In this document: positions 23,875 to 34,314 of the stretch, one piece after another
Layout: each line of letters opens with the position of its first letter
How positions within the stretch are numbered: the first letter of the stretch is position 1
NCBI GenBank assembly: GCA_034440615.1
Contig: JAOTOM010004552.1
Coordinates: 124,001 to 188,000, forward strand
Length of the DNA: 64,000 nt
Origin: Ashinkailepas kermadecensis
Taxonomy: Eukaryota > Arthropoda > Thecostraca > Neolepadidae
Direction: 5' to 3'
Translations under genes and position numbers: made by a program
The notes under the pieces: generated by a model
The model's input: only the letters and a program-made list of their open reading frames with translations
The model's database searches: none
What the model was told of the DNA's origin: nothing

Positions 23875-26800
23875 GGGGAGACTGGTGTAACACGCCCCTC
23901 TTAAGGATATTTGATCAGTGTGCCTCGGGCATTTAATTTATCTCTATTTTTTCTTTATGAAATGAACTACGCATCATTTTTCTTTGTAAATATAGCCACT
24001 GAAATGGATTCCCCACCCATTCCTTGACGTGAGAGCGACTTTGCTGGAGTATTGCAAAGGGGCGTCTTACAAACGGGGGTAGGTAAGTTGCCTCCCACCT
24101 GGGCGTCTTAGATATCGCTCTTTTATATTTGGAATCCAGTTTATTACTCAAGCTGCAGGCAAAGCGTGGATAAATCTGGTATAGTTTGACAACCACATGT
24201 TTGCTTCAATAAGGCTAGAACGGATCCAAGGGGCTGAATGGGCATTTGCCCCTTCCAAAGCCAAATCGGGGGGGGGGGGTGTTAAACTATGTTTTACCGC
24301 TCCTAAACGCCGGCCAAATGTGGAAAATTGCTTTTCATATGCCAAAAAATGAAAAATTTCGGCGATGCGAGGCAGAAACATGGGGTTCCTCATTTTTTTA
24401 TCAGCGAAATATTAAAATTCCATATACAAATTGCACAAAATCGCAAAATTTTCGCCACTGCGCGACGAAAATTTTTAAACACCCAAACGGTCCGGCTCGA
24501 TCTGCCCCTGAATGAGGCAGACACCAACTGGAGGTACACACCATGATACATAATGCAGTATTTATTTAAGTTTCACTTCAGCACTTAAAACTTAAAAGCA
24601 CGATGAAGCAAAGGAGGGTTGAATCTGTGAAACAATCCGCAAACAATACCTATGATCAAACAAATCATCCAATGAACATTTCAAACATTCAATGAACATT
24701 CAAATGAACTGGAAACAAAAGTTAAAAGAGCAAACGTTTAACATATCTGGGATGACAAAAACCACAAGCATGGCAGACCAGTTGGTCCTAAAAAAATCTA
24801 CCTATCTATGACCAGTGAGAATTTCGAAATGTGTGATGCCGTAACCCAGGCAATGTGGCACAAATCACGTGTGACAAGTTGCAGTGATCCAGTGGTTCTT
24901 TCAATGAGCATTGTGCAATGTGAGAAGCCGAACTTAGTTGGGTCGGCAGAAATCACACGTGTAATGCCGTTGACCATCGTTCAGGTCTGTGCACGGCACA
25001 CAGGCCCACTTCGCACAATCGCCACACTGTACCCATTCCTCACAAGACAGTTTATATTGCATACCGCACACAAAACACGAAGTTTCGTCATCTGACGCTT
25101 GTTTCCTCCGGGTGTTTTTCGGAGCTTTCTCACTCTTTTTCGGAGGGGCTTTCTTGCCCTTGGAGAGGCGAGCTTGTTTGGCCAGATTCACTTCTGTCAG
25201 ATGCTGCTTCATCGGAGATGACGTCAGAACCTCCGACTTCTGTGCACGTCGACTGCGCTTTCTGGTTTCGGCTTTAGGCGATGCACACAGATCATCTAAT
25301 ATCTGACTCACATGAGATGATCCGGGTCGAGATTCAGAAGATGGACCGGGTGCAGCCTCGACACTAGATGGGCCAGGTCCTGTCTCAGCAGAAGATGGGT
25401 CAGGCCGAGCGTAAACACGAGAACGGCCTGGTCTGGACTCAGCAGAAGACGGGTCAGGTCTGGGCTCAGCAGGAGATAGGTCGGACAAAGTCTCATCCGT
25501 GAGACTGGTTGAAGGTGCCCTGGCATCTTCTATTGGATCACACTGGATCATAGGACCCTGTGTCTCAGGTCCACCTTCTACGAGGTCTGGCTCCGCGGGG
25601 TCCACCATGCTATGTTCAGGCTCCGGTTCATCAGTCAAAAAGGCTGCGGCATAGTCCTCATCGGTGAACTTCTTGTCGTCAAATGGCCAGATTCCACTTG
25701 CGTGAAAACCCCCAACGATCTTCTCTGCCGTGGCACACTTTAGGTACGCCGTTGAGAAGATTTGACTCAGTTCGTACTCGGATATCCTTCTGCCTGGGTG
25801 TGCCCTCATCCAGTTGTCCGCTGCCACGCTGTATGCTGCTTTGAGGGGCTTGAACCACGATACGTCGAGAGGTTGGAGCTTGTGGGTCGAGTGAGGAGGG
25901 AGTGTGATAAGGTCAACTCCGTGGTCTCGTGCCAGGTCCACTGCGGCGATGGTCTTGTGGCTGAAATGCCCGTCCAAGATGAGCAGATGCCTGTGCTGTT
26001 TTGATGGCCGCACGGTCGAAATGAAAAGGTGAAGCCACTTGATAAAACACTCTTCGTCCGTCCATCCCGATTTGGTACACATGCCGATGGCTCCTGGTGG
26101 CGCACCATTCATGAGTGACTCGTTCATGCGAATTCGTGGAAATATCATCGCCGGCGGTACAAACTGTCCACCCGCATTCGCGGCACAGATGACCGTGACC
26201 GTTTTCCCCTTTTCCGCACTCGTGATCTTCCCTACTTGTTTTTGCCCTTTGGAGCGATTATATTTCCAGGTTTCTGCACGGTTGAGATACCTGTTTCATC
26301 AGCATTCCAAACCTGCAAAGGGCCATAATTGTTCTTGTCAATAAGCTCCTTGTACAGGGCGAAGAAGCGATCCACTTGGGAGCGGTTGAACCCAATCGCG
26401 CGCGCCAGGCTCGTTGGCTCCGGCTTTCTGATACCCAAGTCAGGGTGGCGTTTCAGGAAACCCCGAAGCCACTCTTTCCCTGCCATCTGTGTGTACTTGG
26501 AGAAGCGGTGAGGGATGCCAAGTTTCTCCGCGAGTCCAAAAGCAATTCTGCGAATGTCGATCGTTGTTAGGCCAAACAGGCACTTTTCCATGTCCCGAAT
26601 CTTTTCAACGAGAATATCTTCTTGTTCTGCACTGAATTCGCAGTGAAATCTTCCCAGTTGAACTTTTCCAGGCATTCTTACTTTCCCGTCTCGGTGATTC
26701 CTCAGCGTTTTCGGCGGCACGCCCCAGCGTTTTGCCGTACTTCGAACCGATCGTCCACTGCGGATGTCCTCGAGTGCCTTCCTGAGATTTTCTTGCCCAT

Positions 26801-27465
26801 ATTGACCCCTCTTGCTTGTTCTTTTTCTCGGCATATTCTGAAATAGGCATGCCAGGATTAGGAAAGCGGGAATCAGGGATTTAGGAAGTCAGTTATCAAG
26901 GTCAGCATTGAATTTGAAAATACCTATTGTTGAGATTTTAAAAGTCTTGTTTCGCTGTTAAATATTTAGGGAGGCAGATACATATATGCCCCTATACATA
27001 TTCTGGGATCAGGTGACCATAATTCAGGTAAGACGCCCCTGGTTGCGTATAACACGCCTAGCGGGGCGTCTTACACGACATGGGGACGGGGCTTCCTGCA
27101 GAATGGCAACATTATTTTTGCGCGCGGATTTCTGAAGTTTGACAATTGTGGCGCATTGCGTCATGATGTTTTATCGCAGAAAACAGACGAGTTTAACTAA
27201 AAATACTTACAAAATTACTCCCACATATTTAGTTAAGCATGTACATTGCCGTAAATAGCCCGCTATGATCTAAGAAAACCGGCAAATATATGAAAACTCA
27301 CCTAAAACGCAGAGCAACCGTTCCTGGCTCGCGAAACTTTAGTCGGCAGCAGAAGAAAGGATGTTCTGCTACCAAATTACTGCTACCAAACAGTCGGATG
27401 AAGGATTTCTTTTTTAGAGGCCATGGGCGTTTTACCTACCCTGGGCCTTTTACACCGGTCTCCCC
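23875..27465 (-). mobile_element. pogo-like (Tc1/mariner superfamily) DNA transposon
   Basis: Terminal inverted repeats match: GGGGAGACTGGTGTAA at the left and GGGGAGACCGGTGTAA read inward from the right, one mismatch in 16. Both sides are flanked by TA (23873-23874 and 27466-27467), the expected target duplication. The motif GGGGCGTCTTAC lies near both ends (24059, 27029 reversed, 27063) with a shorter copy at 24101; these may be transposase-binding subterminal repeats. Removing the element restores an uninterrupted satellite unit. It is 3591 bp, carries one transposase gene on the minus strand and looks young. Confidence 0.9.
24934..26834 (-). pseudogene. pogo-like transposase with C-terminal PHD-like finger, one frameshift
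   Basis: This is a DDE_1-type transposase. In order: a psq-type helix-turn-helix (start MPRKRTSKRGQYGQ, then GRSVRSTAKRWGVPPKTLRN), a CENP-B-type DNA-binding part (ending ERxx-like KEWLRGFLKRHPDLGIRKPE), and a catalytic core with all three acids visible: VWNADETGI, LLILDGHFSH and HKLQPLDVSWF. An acidic, Ser/Pro-rich linker of repeated RPDPSSAE-like units follows, then a Cys-rich finger (CFVCGMQY, CGDCAKWACVPC, CDFC) resembling a PHD fold. The frame breaks at an A run (minus strand; plus 26239-26243) that has five A where six would keep frame. The span of 1901 bases is one short of 634 codons, consistent with a single lost base, real or a sequencing error. Confidence 0.9.
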
Positions 27466-27790
27466 TAATAGCGTAATGTTCAGGTAATAGTATACTATCC
27501 AGATAATAGTCAAATATTCAGGTAATAGTATAATATACAGGCATAGGTCTAATATTCAGGTAAACGCATAATTTCCAGGCAATATCATAATATCCAGGTT
27601 ATAGTATAATATCCAGGTAATAGTACAATATCCAGGTATAGCATAATATCCAAGTATTTGCATAATATCCAGGTAATAAAATAATATACAGGTAATAGCA
27701 TAATATTCAGGCAAAGGTATAATATCTAAGTATTCGTATAATATTCAGGTAATAGCATAATATCCAGGTAATAGCAAAAGTCCAGGTGAT
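27466..27790. repeat. ~20-bp AT-rich satellite, right part
   Basis: Continuation of the array at 23745, with consensus CCAGGTAATAGCATAATAT and degenerate spacing. Confidence 0.85.
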
Positions 27791-27903
27791 CAGTTGAAAG
27801 GCCGCTCGTAATCTCGAGATGACCGCAGCCTACCGCCACATCTGCGCTTCAAACAAAGCATGCGTAGGCAGGCACGCGCACGCCGTTATTGTTTCGAAAA
27901 CGC

Positions 27904-28080
27904 GTTGATAGTGCACGCCAACACAACAGACGTGGCTGGTACTTCCTGGAGGCTATCGAAGACGTGTTGATAGTGCACGCCAACACGACAGACGTGGCTG
28001 GCACTTCCTGGAGGCTATCGAAGACGTGTTGATAGTGCACGCCAACACAACAGACGTGGCTGGTACTTCCTGGAGGCTAG
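27904..28080. repeat. 62-bp tandem repeat, 3 copies
   Basis: GTTGATAGTGCACGCCAACA starts at 27904, 27966 and 28028. The copies are nearly identical. Confidence 0.9.
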
Positions 28081-28582
28081 TACTTCCAATTAAGCGCTCG
28101 GAACAAGGAGTTACACACAATTATCTGGCTGGGGTGTCGGGTAGTGGTGTTGCGCTCATGTTCCGGCTGCTCCAAATTATATGATATTTTATGGCTTTTC
28201 TAAGGCGAAGAAAGGACTGATGATAGCAAAAAGCTACTACTTGAGACTTCGTAAAAGACAAATCTAGTTTCCTGATAGCACGCTCGCTCAGCACACCAGT
28301 CAGCAGCGGTGACCGAGCGGAGCTGAGTCGACGTGGCCACCTACACGGCGCAGAGCTGCACCGTTGTTCAGCCGATCAACCACTTCGAAAAGCGGCCGAG
28401 AGTGCTGACCACACGTATTGTCATGCCGTATCCATAGATGGCGCCAGGTACGCCTGTTGTTCGAGAATCATCTCCTATCCCATTAGACGATGGGGTCGTC
28501 GCAGTCCACTTGAACTACACGGTGGAGTAACAAATTCAGAGCTACTATTTCCACCGGCGCCTAAGCCCGCGTAGTAGACATA

Positions 28583-29535
28583 GGGTTTGTTCCCGTGGCT
28601 CCACTAACCTCCACAAACCTCCACTGGTTGTTCCCGTCGCAAATCCGGTGGAGATTTGTCCTCCACCAACCTCCACCAGTGGAGCAAAAGCTCCACCAGC
28701 CCAGGAGCAGGGTCCAATTGTGATTTTTCAATTGAGCTCAATTACGGCGCACTTGCGCCATATATTTGCGCGTAAACAACGTCCTCCATCATATGAATCT
28801 CATCTTCATGCATCAACTGAATACCAGGATCATCCTTCGCAAAGGAAATATGAAATTACTACTACGACTATGAACAATAACCGAAGTAACCGATGCAGAT
28901 CACGAAACATGTTTTTAGGCCTTTGACCTACGTCATTCGGCCTAAGGGAAGATGTCACTTTACCGGCCGGATCGGCCGCAATTCCCGTTCCCAGAAGTAC
29001 CGCCGTTCTCCTGTCGCCGACTAAAATCCTACTCGAGCCTGATCGACGAGGTCGGGCAAGTTGAGATGAGGAAAAGTCAGCATCGGGTAGAGAAGCGCCT
29101 CGGGGCCGAGAGAGCCCGGCGGGTCCAGACTAGATTATATGCTGTACGTTAAGAAGGCATGCCAAACCGCAAAACAGGGGGAGGCGATGCTCAACCGAGA
29201 GGAAAGAGAGATTGCCTGGTTCATCCCATAGGCGAAAAGGACGTGTGCTCCCCGCAGTCTCTGAGGACACATGCATAGCCAAAAATAAAGACAAATTTGG
29301 GACTTTGTAAAACAAGGCATACTATGTACATTGTGCGATCATCCGCACAAACATTTGAAAGGCAATTTGGCCAATTTATGATACAGCGCCAAATGCTTCC
29401 TTTTTGTCGGGGAATTCACACCGCTGTCAGCTGATTTCTCCACCAAGCTCCACCGGCCGTTCCCGTGGGCCAGTCTCAACCAGCCTCAACTAGCCTCCAC
29501 TGAGTTCCTTCTGATGGAGCCACGGGAACAGACCC
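28583..29535. mobile_element. Harbinger-like MITE
   Basis: Terminal inverted repeats GGGTTTGTTCCCGTGGCTCC (left) and GGGTCTGTTCCCGTGGCTCC (right, reversed) differ at one base. The flanks are ATA on both sides (28580-28582 and 29536-29538), a 3-bp target duplication as in PIF/Harbinger elements. Inner sequence at both ends is rich in CTCCAC words and again has GTTCCCG. At 953 bp without a transposase it is non-autonomous. The family assignment rests on end sequence and duplication length only. Confidence 0.7.
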
Positions 29536-30033
29536 ATATGCAACGGACGTTGCAACATGTTTTGTTGCCAAAAGTTGGCAGCACTACCGACAGCATGCAG
29601 CGATGGGCGGCGCGCGTTTCTCCCGCCACCAGCCCGGTAGCCACATCTGACACGCGTCTTTTCCACTGGGCGTTCTTCAGCCGTATCCGCAGGGACCATA
29701 CGGCTGAAAACAAGCAGGAGTCCAGACGACAGCGCGCCAAAAAGTGACGCCTGAACTACACAAGCAAGGTGGCCACCAAAAAACCACCTATCGCATCATA
29801 TCCCATTCCTTTGATCGGACGCTTTCGACGGCACGATAAGAGCCACCCCGTGGATGTGTTTAAAAAATAAAATGTAAGGGTATGCTAATCCACATTATGC
29901 CTGATATGCCTTAGTGAACTCACGTTCACTTCACGTGCTGACATGCAATTCACACATGATTCAGCCCGCCGGGAAACTGGAAAGGGGGAAGTATAATTAT
30001 TTCCACTTGGACGATTAATACATACATACATAC

Positions 30034-30038
<5 letters not shown>
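29536..30038. other. unannotated stretch
   Basis: Unique sequence. An 84-codon minus-strand frame overlapping the MITE edge has no recognisable domain. Confidence 0.4.

Positions 30039-30115
<77 letters not shown>
30039..30115. repeat. (TA)n microsatellite
   Basis: About 75 bp of TA preceded by ATAC steps. Confidence 0.95.
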
Positions 30116-30116
<1 letters not shown>

Positions 30117-30214
30117 GTACCAAATATATACCGAATGAAATATATATGATGCACAGAAGAGGAGGAGGAGGGGACTTTTTAATGCCTTCCCGTTGGGAGG
30201 TGGTGTGCCCTAAA

Positions 30215-30770
30215 GTATCGCACCAGGGCTCCGAACATTTATACTGGGGTCCTGAAAAATCACATTGAGGACAAAAATTCGCGTTGGACCCACGTAAATC
30301 CGCACCGAACCCCCCAAAATACAGCCGGGACCACGGAAGTTAAGCAGAGACCCCGAAAAAAAATTATTCCGGGACCGGAAATGACTCTTAAGTCCCACAA
30401 ATGGCGCCAGAGGGATCCAAAATTGCATATACATAGGCCACAAAAAAGTTCCAGCCCCCGACAAACTAGGGCCGGAGCCCCGAAAATTAATATCCGGGCT
30501 CATAAAAGCGACCAGGGTTGAGACAAATTCTGAAAAGATGCCGAAAATCTGGTCGTTTCCAGAAAACTTTCATCAGAGCTCCCACAACCCGCATCTGAAC
30601 CTCCATAATTGTCGCCAAGGCCCAAAAACTCGCAACTGGGTCTGAAAAATTGTGCCGGGGGCCGAACAATCGTGCCAAAGCCTCCAAAAATCGTGCTGGA
30701 GCAACATAAAATCCCGTAGGGGGCCCAAAATAAAATGCAGCGGGGCTCTAAAAGCACACCGGCAGTCCCT
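30215..30770 (-). repeat. degenerate 'GGGGCCC-AAAAATC' repeats, reverse orientation
   Basis: Phrases such as GAGCCCCGAAAATTAATATC and GGGGCCGAACAATCGTGCC recur every 25-40 bp. They are the reverse complement of the theme at 17740-20470. Confidence 0.65.
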
Positions 30771-30779
30771 CTACCTCTG

Positions 30780-30855
30780 TCGCGTCCTCTCGTTCTCTCG
30801 TCCTCTCGTCCTCTCATCCTCTCGTCCTCCCTCTCGTCCTCTCGTCCTCTCGTCC

Positions 30856-30932
<77 letters not shown>
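30780..30932. repeat. (CTCGTCCT)n then (CT)n
   Basis: An octamer-like array of CTCGTCCT/CTCGTTCT passes into about 75 bp of CT. The minus frame reads as Arg/Glu repeats and is not coding. Confidence 0.95.
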
Positions 30933-32825
30933 ACGCGCCTTATCTCCCATCCTCCCTGTTTGTTGTACATGGTTGCAGGCGTGTCAGAATAATTCCAAAA
31001 TGCATGAATATATCCCAATTATCTGCACCACGATTGGGGCTAATACATGGTCCGCATTGTCCCACGCATTTCGTAATCCTTTCTCATCCATGGGACAAAG
31101 TTTGAAAACGCGGAGACGTTTTTTTCAGGTCTAAAAAAATATTGATTAACATTCTCGCCGCCAACAAACAGCCGCGCTAGTTGACACCAAGAAAGCACAA
31201 TGTGGGTTTGCACCTTTATATTTGTATTGTCATATTATTCACGCTCTTATTGAGCACTTTCACCGAACGTTCCCATACTGTCCCAGCTCCCCCACTTGAG
31301 CCTGCCGTGATTCAGGTGATGTTTATTAGTGAACACAAGTAGTGACGACATTATCCCATTCACTTATCCCATGCACGAAATCTTTATTTGTTGCTTGCTT
31401 CACACAGCATGCAAGTTTGTGAGACTGCACACCCGTTTTGTGTTTGGCTTCACTGCAACAGCGCCGCTCTAATAGATGTCATAATCAACACGGCAAATAA
31501 GCGCCTTAAGACAGAACAACTACGTCGACACAACCAAGATAAATAAGTACGGATGCACAAAGCCTGTCTATATGGGGATAGACATGAGCCATTGGGCGCT
31601 GCACAGGTAAATTCCTCCCGTCATTGCCGTCCTGGAACGTGAATGTGTGTCAGGTGTCGGCTTTCCAGCCATAGCGGACTTTCTTATTCCTAGAGAACAG
31701 AAAGTGGCTATTCAGCTTGGCGCAGTCAACATCAGGAGCCTTGGCAACAGTCAAGGTGGACCGAACTCCTCCCACGCACGCACTCAACACCTTCTGTGTG
31801 TCAAAGCTCAAGGTCAGTCCGCTGCGGCGGCGTGTGTACGTCCGGTGTCGCATCACTTCCTGAACCGAACCGTGAAAAGCGGTGTAGGATTATGTGTGTG
31901 TGGTGGAGGCACTAGCGGCCCCCTGCTCGTCTTCGATCTCATCGTCTTTCTTGCATCGTGCACTACTACAGCGAAAACAAGCCGGGCGACACGAGTTGTT
32001 CCTCATATATTTTCGATGTGCTTTGTAGAAATACTGACCGTTCAGTGGAAGACTTGCGAAGACATTTGTTCGGTGGTTCAGAGCTGCCCACAAAGCGGCT
32101 GTTCTGTTCACAAACACATGGCCCATGCAGCCGCCTCACCGCGAACACTCACGCCCGTCACAGCTGCAGAAGACATTTGAGGAGCCACACCTTCACAACC
32201 ACACCGCAGCAAGGCACTCCCATCGTATTCGGCGGTCACAATAACCTGCCTGGTAGCTGCCGGCAATGATGCCGATGATTCCACGTCGCGGCGTCGGGAA
32301 GTAGACCCTGCGATATGGGTAAGCCATTAATACACGATCGACTATTGCAATTATTTTTCGCCCCGCGACCAGGACGAGCTTAGGTGTCTTTATGACGGTA
32401 TTTTTTGTATTGCAGTATTGAGCACGTGATCGTCATGTGAACGGAGCGGTCCTGGACGCCTTTCATTCACCCAACACATTGCTGCATCGCCAGCTGGGTC
32501 GTACCCTCAACCGGAGGGTAGAAGGCAAGGGCACACGAGCAGTGGTGGCTTCAAAGAAGATGGGTGCAAGCACAACTTTCCAGGGCACTTAGTTCACGAG
32601 CGCATGCGATCGCATGAGTGAGTTGTGAAGTTCACCGTCGGATGCAATTACACGCACGAGCATGCCAACATTGTCAAAACAGACCAAGAAGCCTGAGTCG
32701 ATCTGCCCTACCATTTTGAAGCGCTAGTCCCACCAACAACGATAAAACCTCGTCCGTGCCGGAGGACATCAACAACTAAACAAGTCATCACCAACATAGT
32801 GAACAGAACTCCAATGCAGGGATTT

Positions 32826-32884
32826 GACAACCTATTTTGTAACAAAATAGACCAAGCGGCTTTTTGGCTACAAAATAGGTTGTC
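32826..32884. repeat. perfect inverted repeat, 16-bp arms
   Basis: GACAACCTATTTTGTA and its exact reverse complement, 27 bases apart. Confidence 0.9.
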
Positions 32885-33895
32885 TTGGATATCACCGGAA
32901 ATTGCAACCAAACAGGTGTGACTAGATATCATGTACACTTAATAAAATATGCGAACACATTGTAATAAATGAAGACACACGCTGGACGGGACCTGGATCG
33001 GTTACAGTGCCCTGTGTTCCGTGGTGACGCTACATCCACAGCAAAGCAGCCGAATTGTGGACACATTTTGTCAACAGTTGTAATAAACACTCAGCAGCAC
33101 CTGCCGCTCAGCTAGTGTTCAGACGGGCGGGCGAGCACGGCGTTATGAGCAATGCAGTCTTTCCGGCCTGACATGTCTTTGCTGGCGATGATAGGGATGC
33201 CACTCTGAAATGGGTGCCTTTTTCCGCACTCAATTGCTCTCTTCACTTTTGGGACGAGCAAGAGATGCGAAGTGATTGTCTTGATAAACCTAGCAGTGAC
33301 AAAAAGAAGCACTGATAGCTTCTCAAGCGGTGTCAGATCATTTTCGGTTAATTATACCGGATGACGATCATTTGAAAGCAAAATTCGCACGAGTACCACC
33401 AGATGCAGTCAACACGGTGTTCGGCTTCTGCCCGCCTGACGGTCTCGCCACCCTGCAGTACAATTCCAGTGCACCTGGCAAACTGACACCAAACATTTAG
33501 TGGTCCACCATCGCCGTGGCAACCGGTAATCACCTCTGCCTATCACTAGTCAATTACCAGTTGTGAGCCCTCGCAGGTAGTCACCGGTATATCTGGAACT
33601 GTAACGTAATGTGAACTATAGCACCTCTGTCCGCCACAGACACTGCATAGCGAGCCCTCCACTCCAATGCACGTGGTGCCCTTTGTCTTGTGCGAGAAAG
33701 GCTTGCATGACATGCATGTAGATAGATGATGCACACATAGATTGATGCATTATCGATAATATCATATATAATACATAAGACAAAAAGTAGATTCATGCAA
33801 CGCTGTTGCAAATTAACTAAACAAAGCAATCCAACTCGTCAGGACCATTGATGGTGAAGTCGCCGCTGAACCCAGACGACAGCCAGTCAGTCAGT

Positions 33896-33928
33896 CTCAA
33901 GACTTTCTCATTCCGAGAAAGTCTTGAG
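33896..33928. repeat. perfect inverted repeat, 14-bp arms, 5-base loop
   Basis: CTCAAGACTTTCTC, loop ATTCC, then the exact reverse complement; CAGTCAGTC-like words lie on both sides. Confidence 0.9.
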
Positions 33929-34314
33929 TCAGTCCGATGCGAATACAATTTCACCATCACTAATTATTGGGATTCGTGTCTACTTCGTGAGGACATGGGA
34001 AGGTGAGGTTTCTGCTGTAGTACAGATGAATCGCATTCGACATGTTGACAACCTGCATGTTCGACAAACAAATCGATACATCACAAATTCAGCACTTCCA
34101 CGGCACGAGCCGTCAGGTGTGCCATGCACCTTTGCAGAAGTGCTCTGTTCTGTTTCACTCGAAGCTCATTGGCATCCAGCTGTATGCAGCTAGACAAGTG
34201 GCATCTTGATGAAGACGTGGATCACTCCGTGCTGAGCGCACGACAGCCGTATGTTCTGGTCTCGACTCGACCGTCAGAGCACAGCGCCACACTGACAACA
34301 CCACGGCGCTCGCT

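Larger units (their letters stand above)
30933..34314. other. intergenic stretch, downstream side of the mannosidase gene
   Basis: Mostly unique sequence. Two perfect inverted repeats are present: 32826-32841 with 32869-32884 (16-bp arms, GACAACCTATTTTGTA) and 33896-33909 with 33915-33928 (14-bp arms, 5-base loop). Frames such as 31647-32180 have no recognisable domain. I saw no clear minus-strand AATAAA signal in the first 0.9 kb downstream of the mannosidase stop. Confidence 0.45.
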
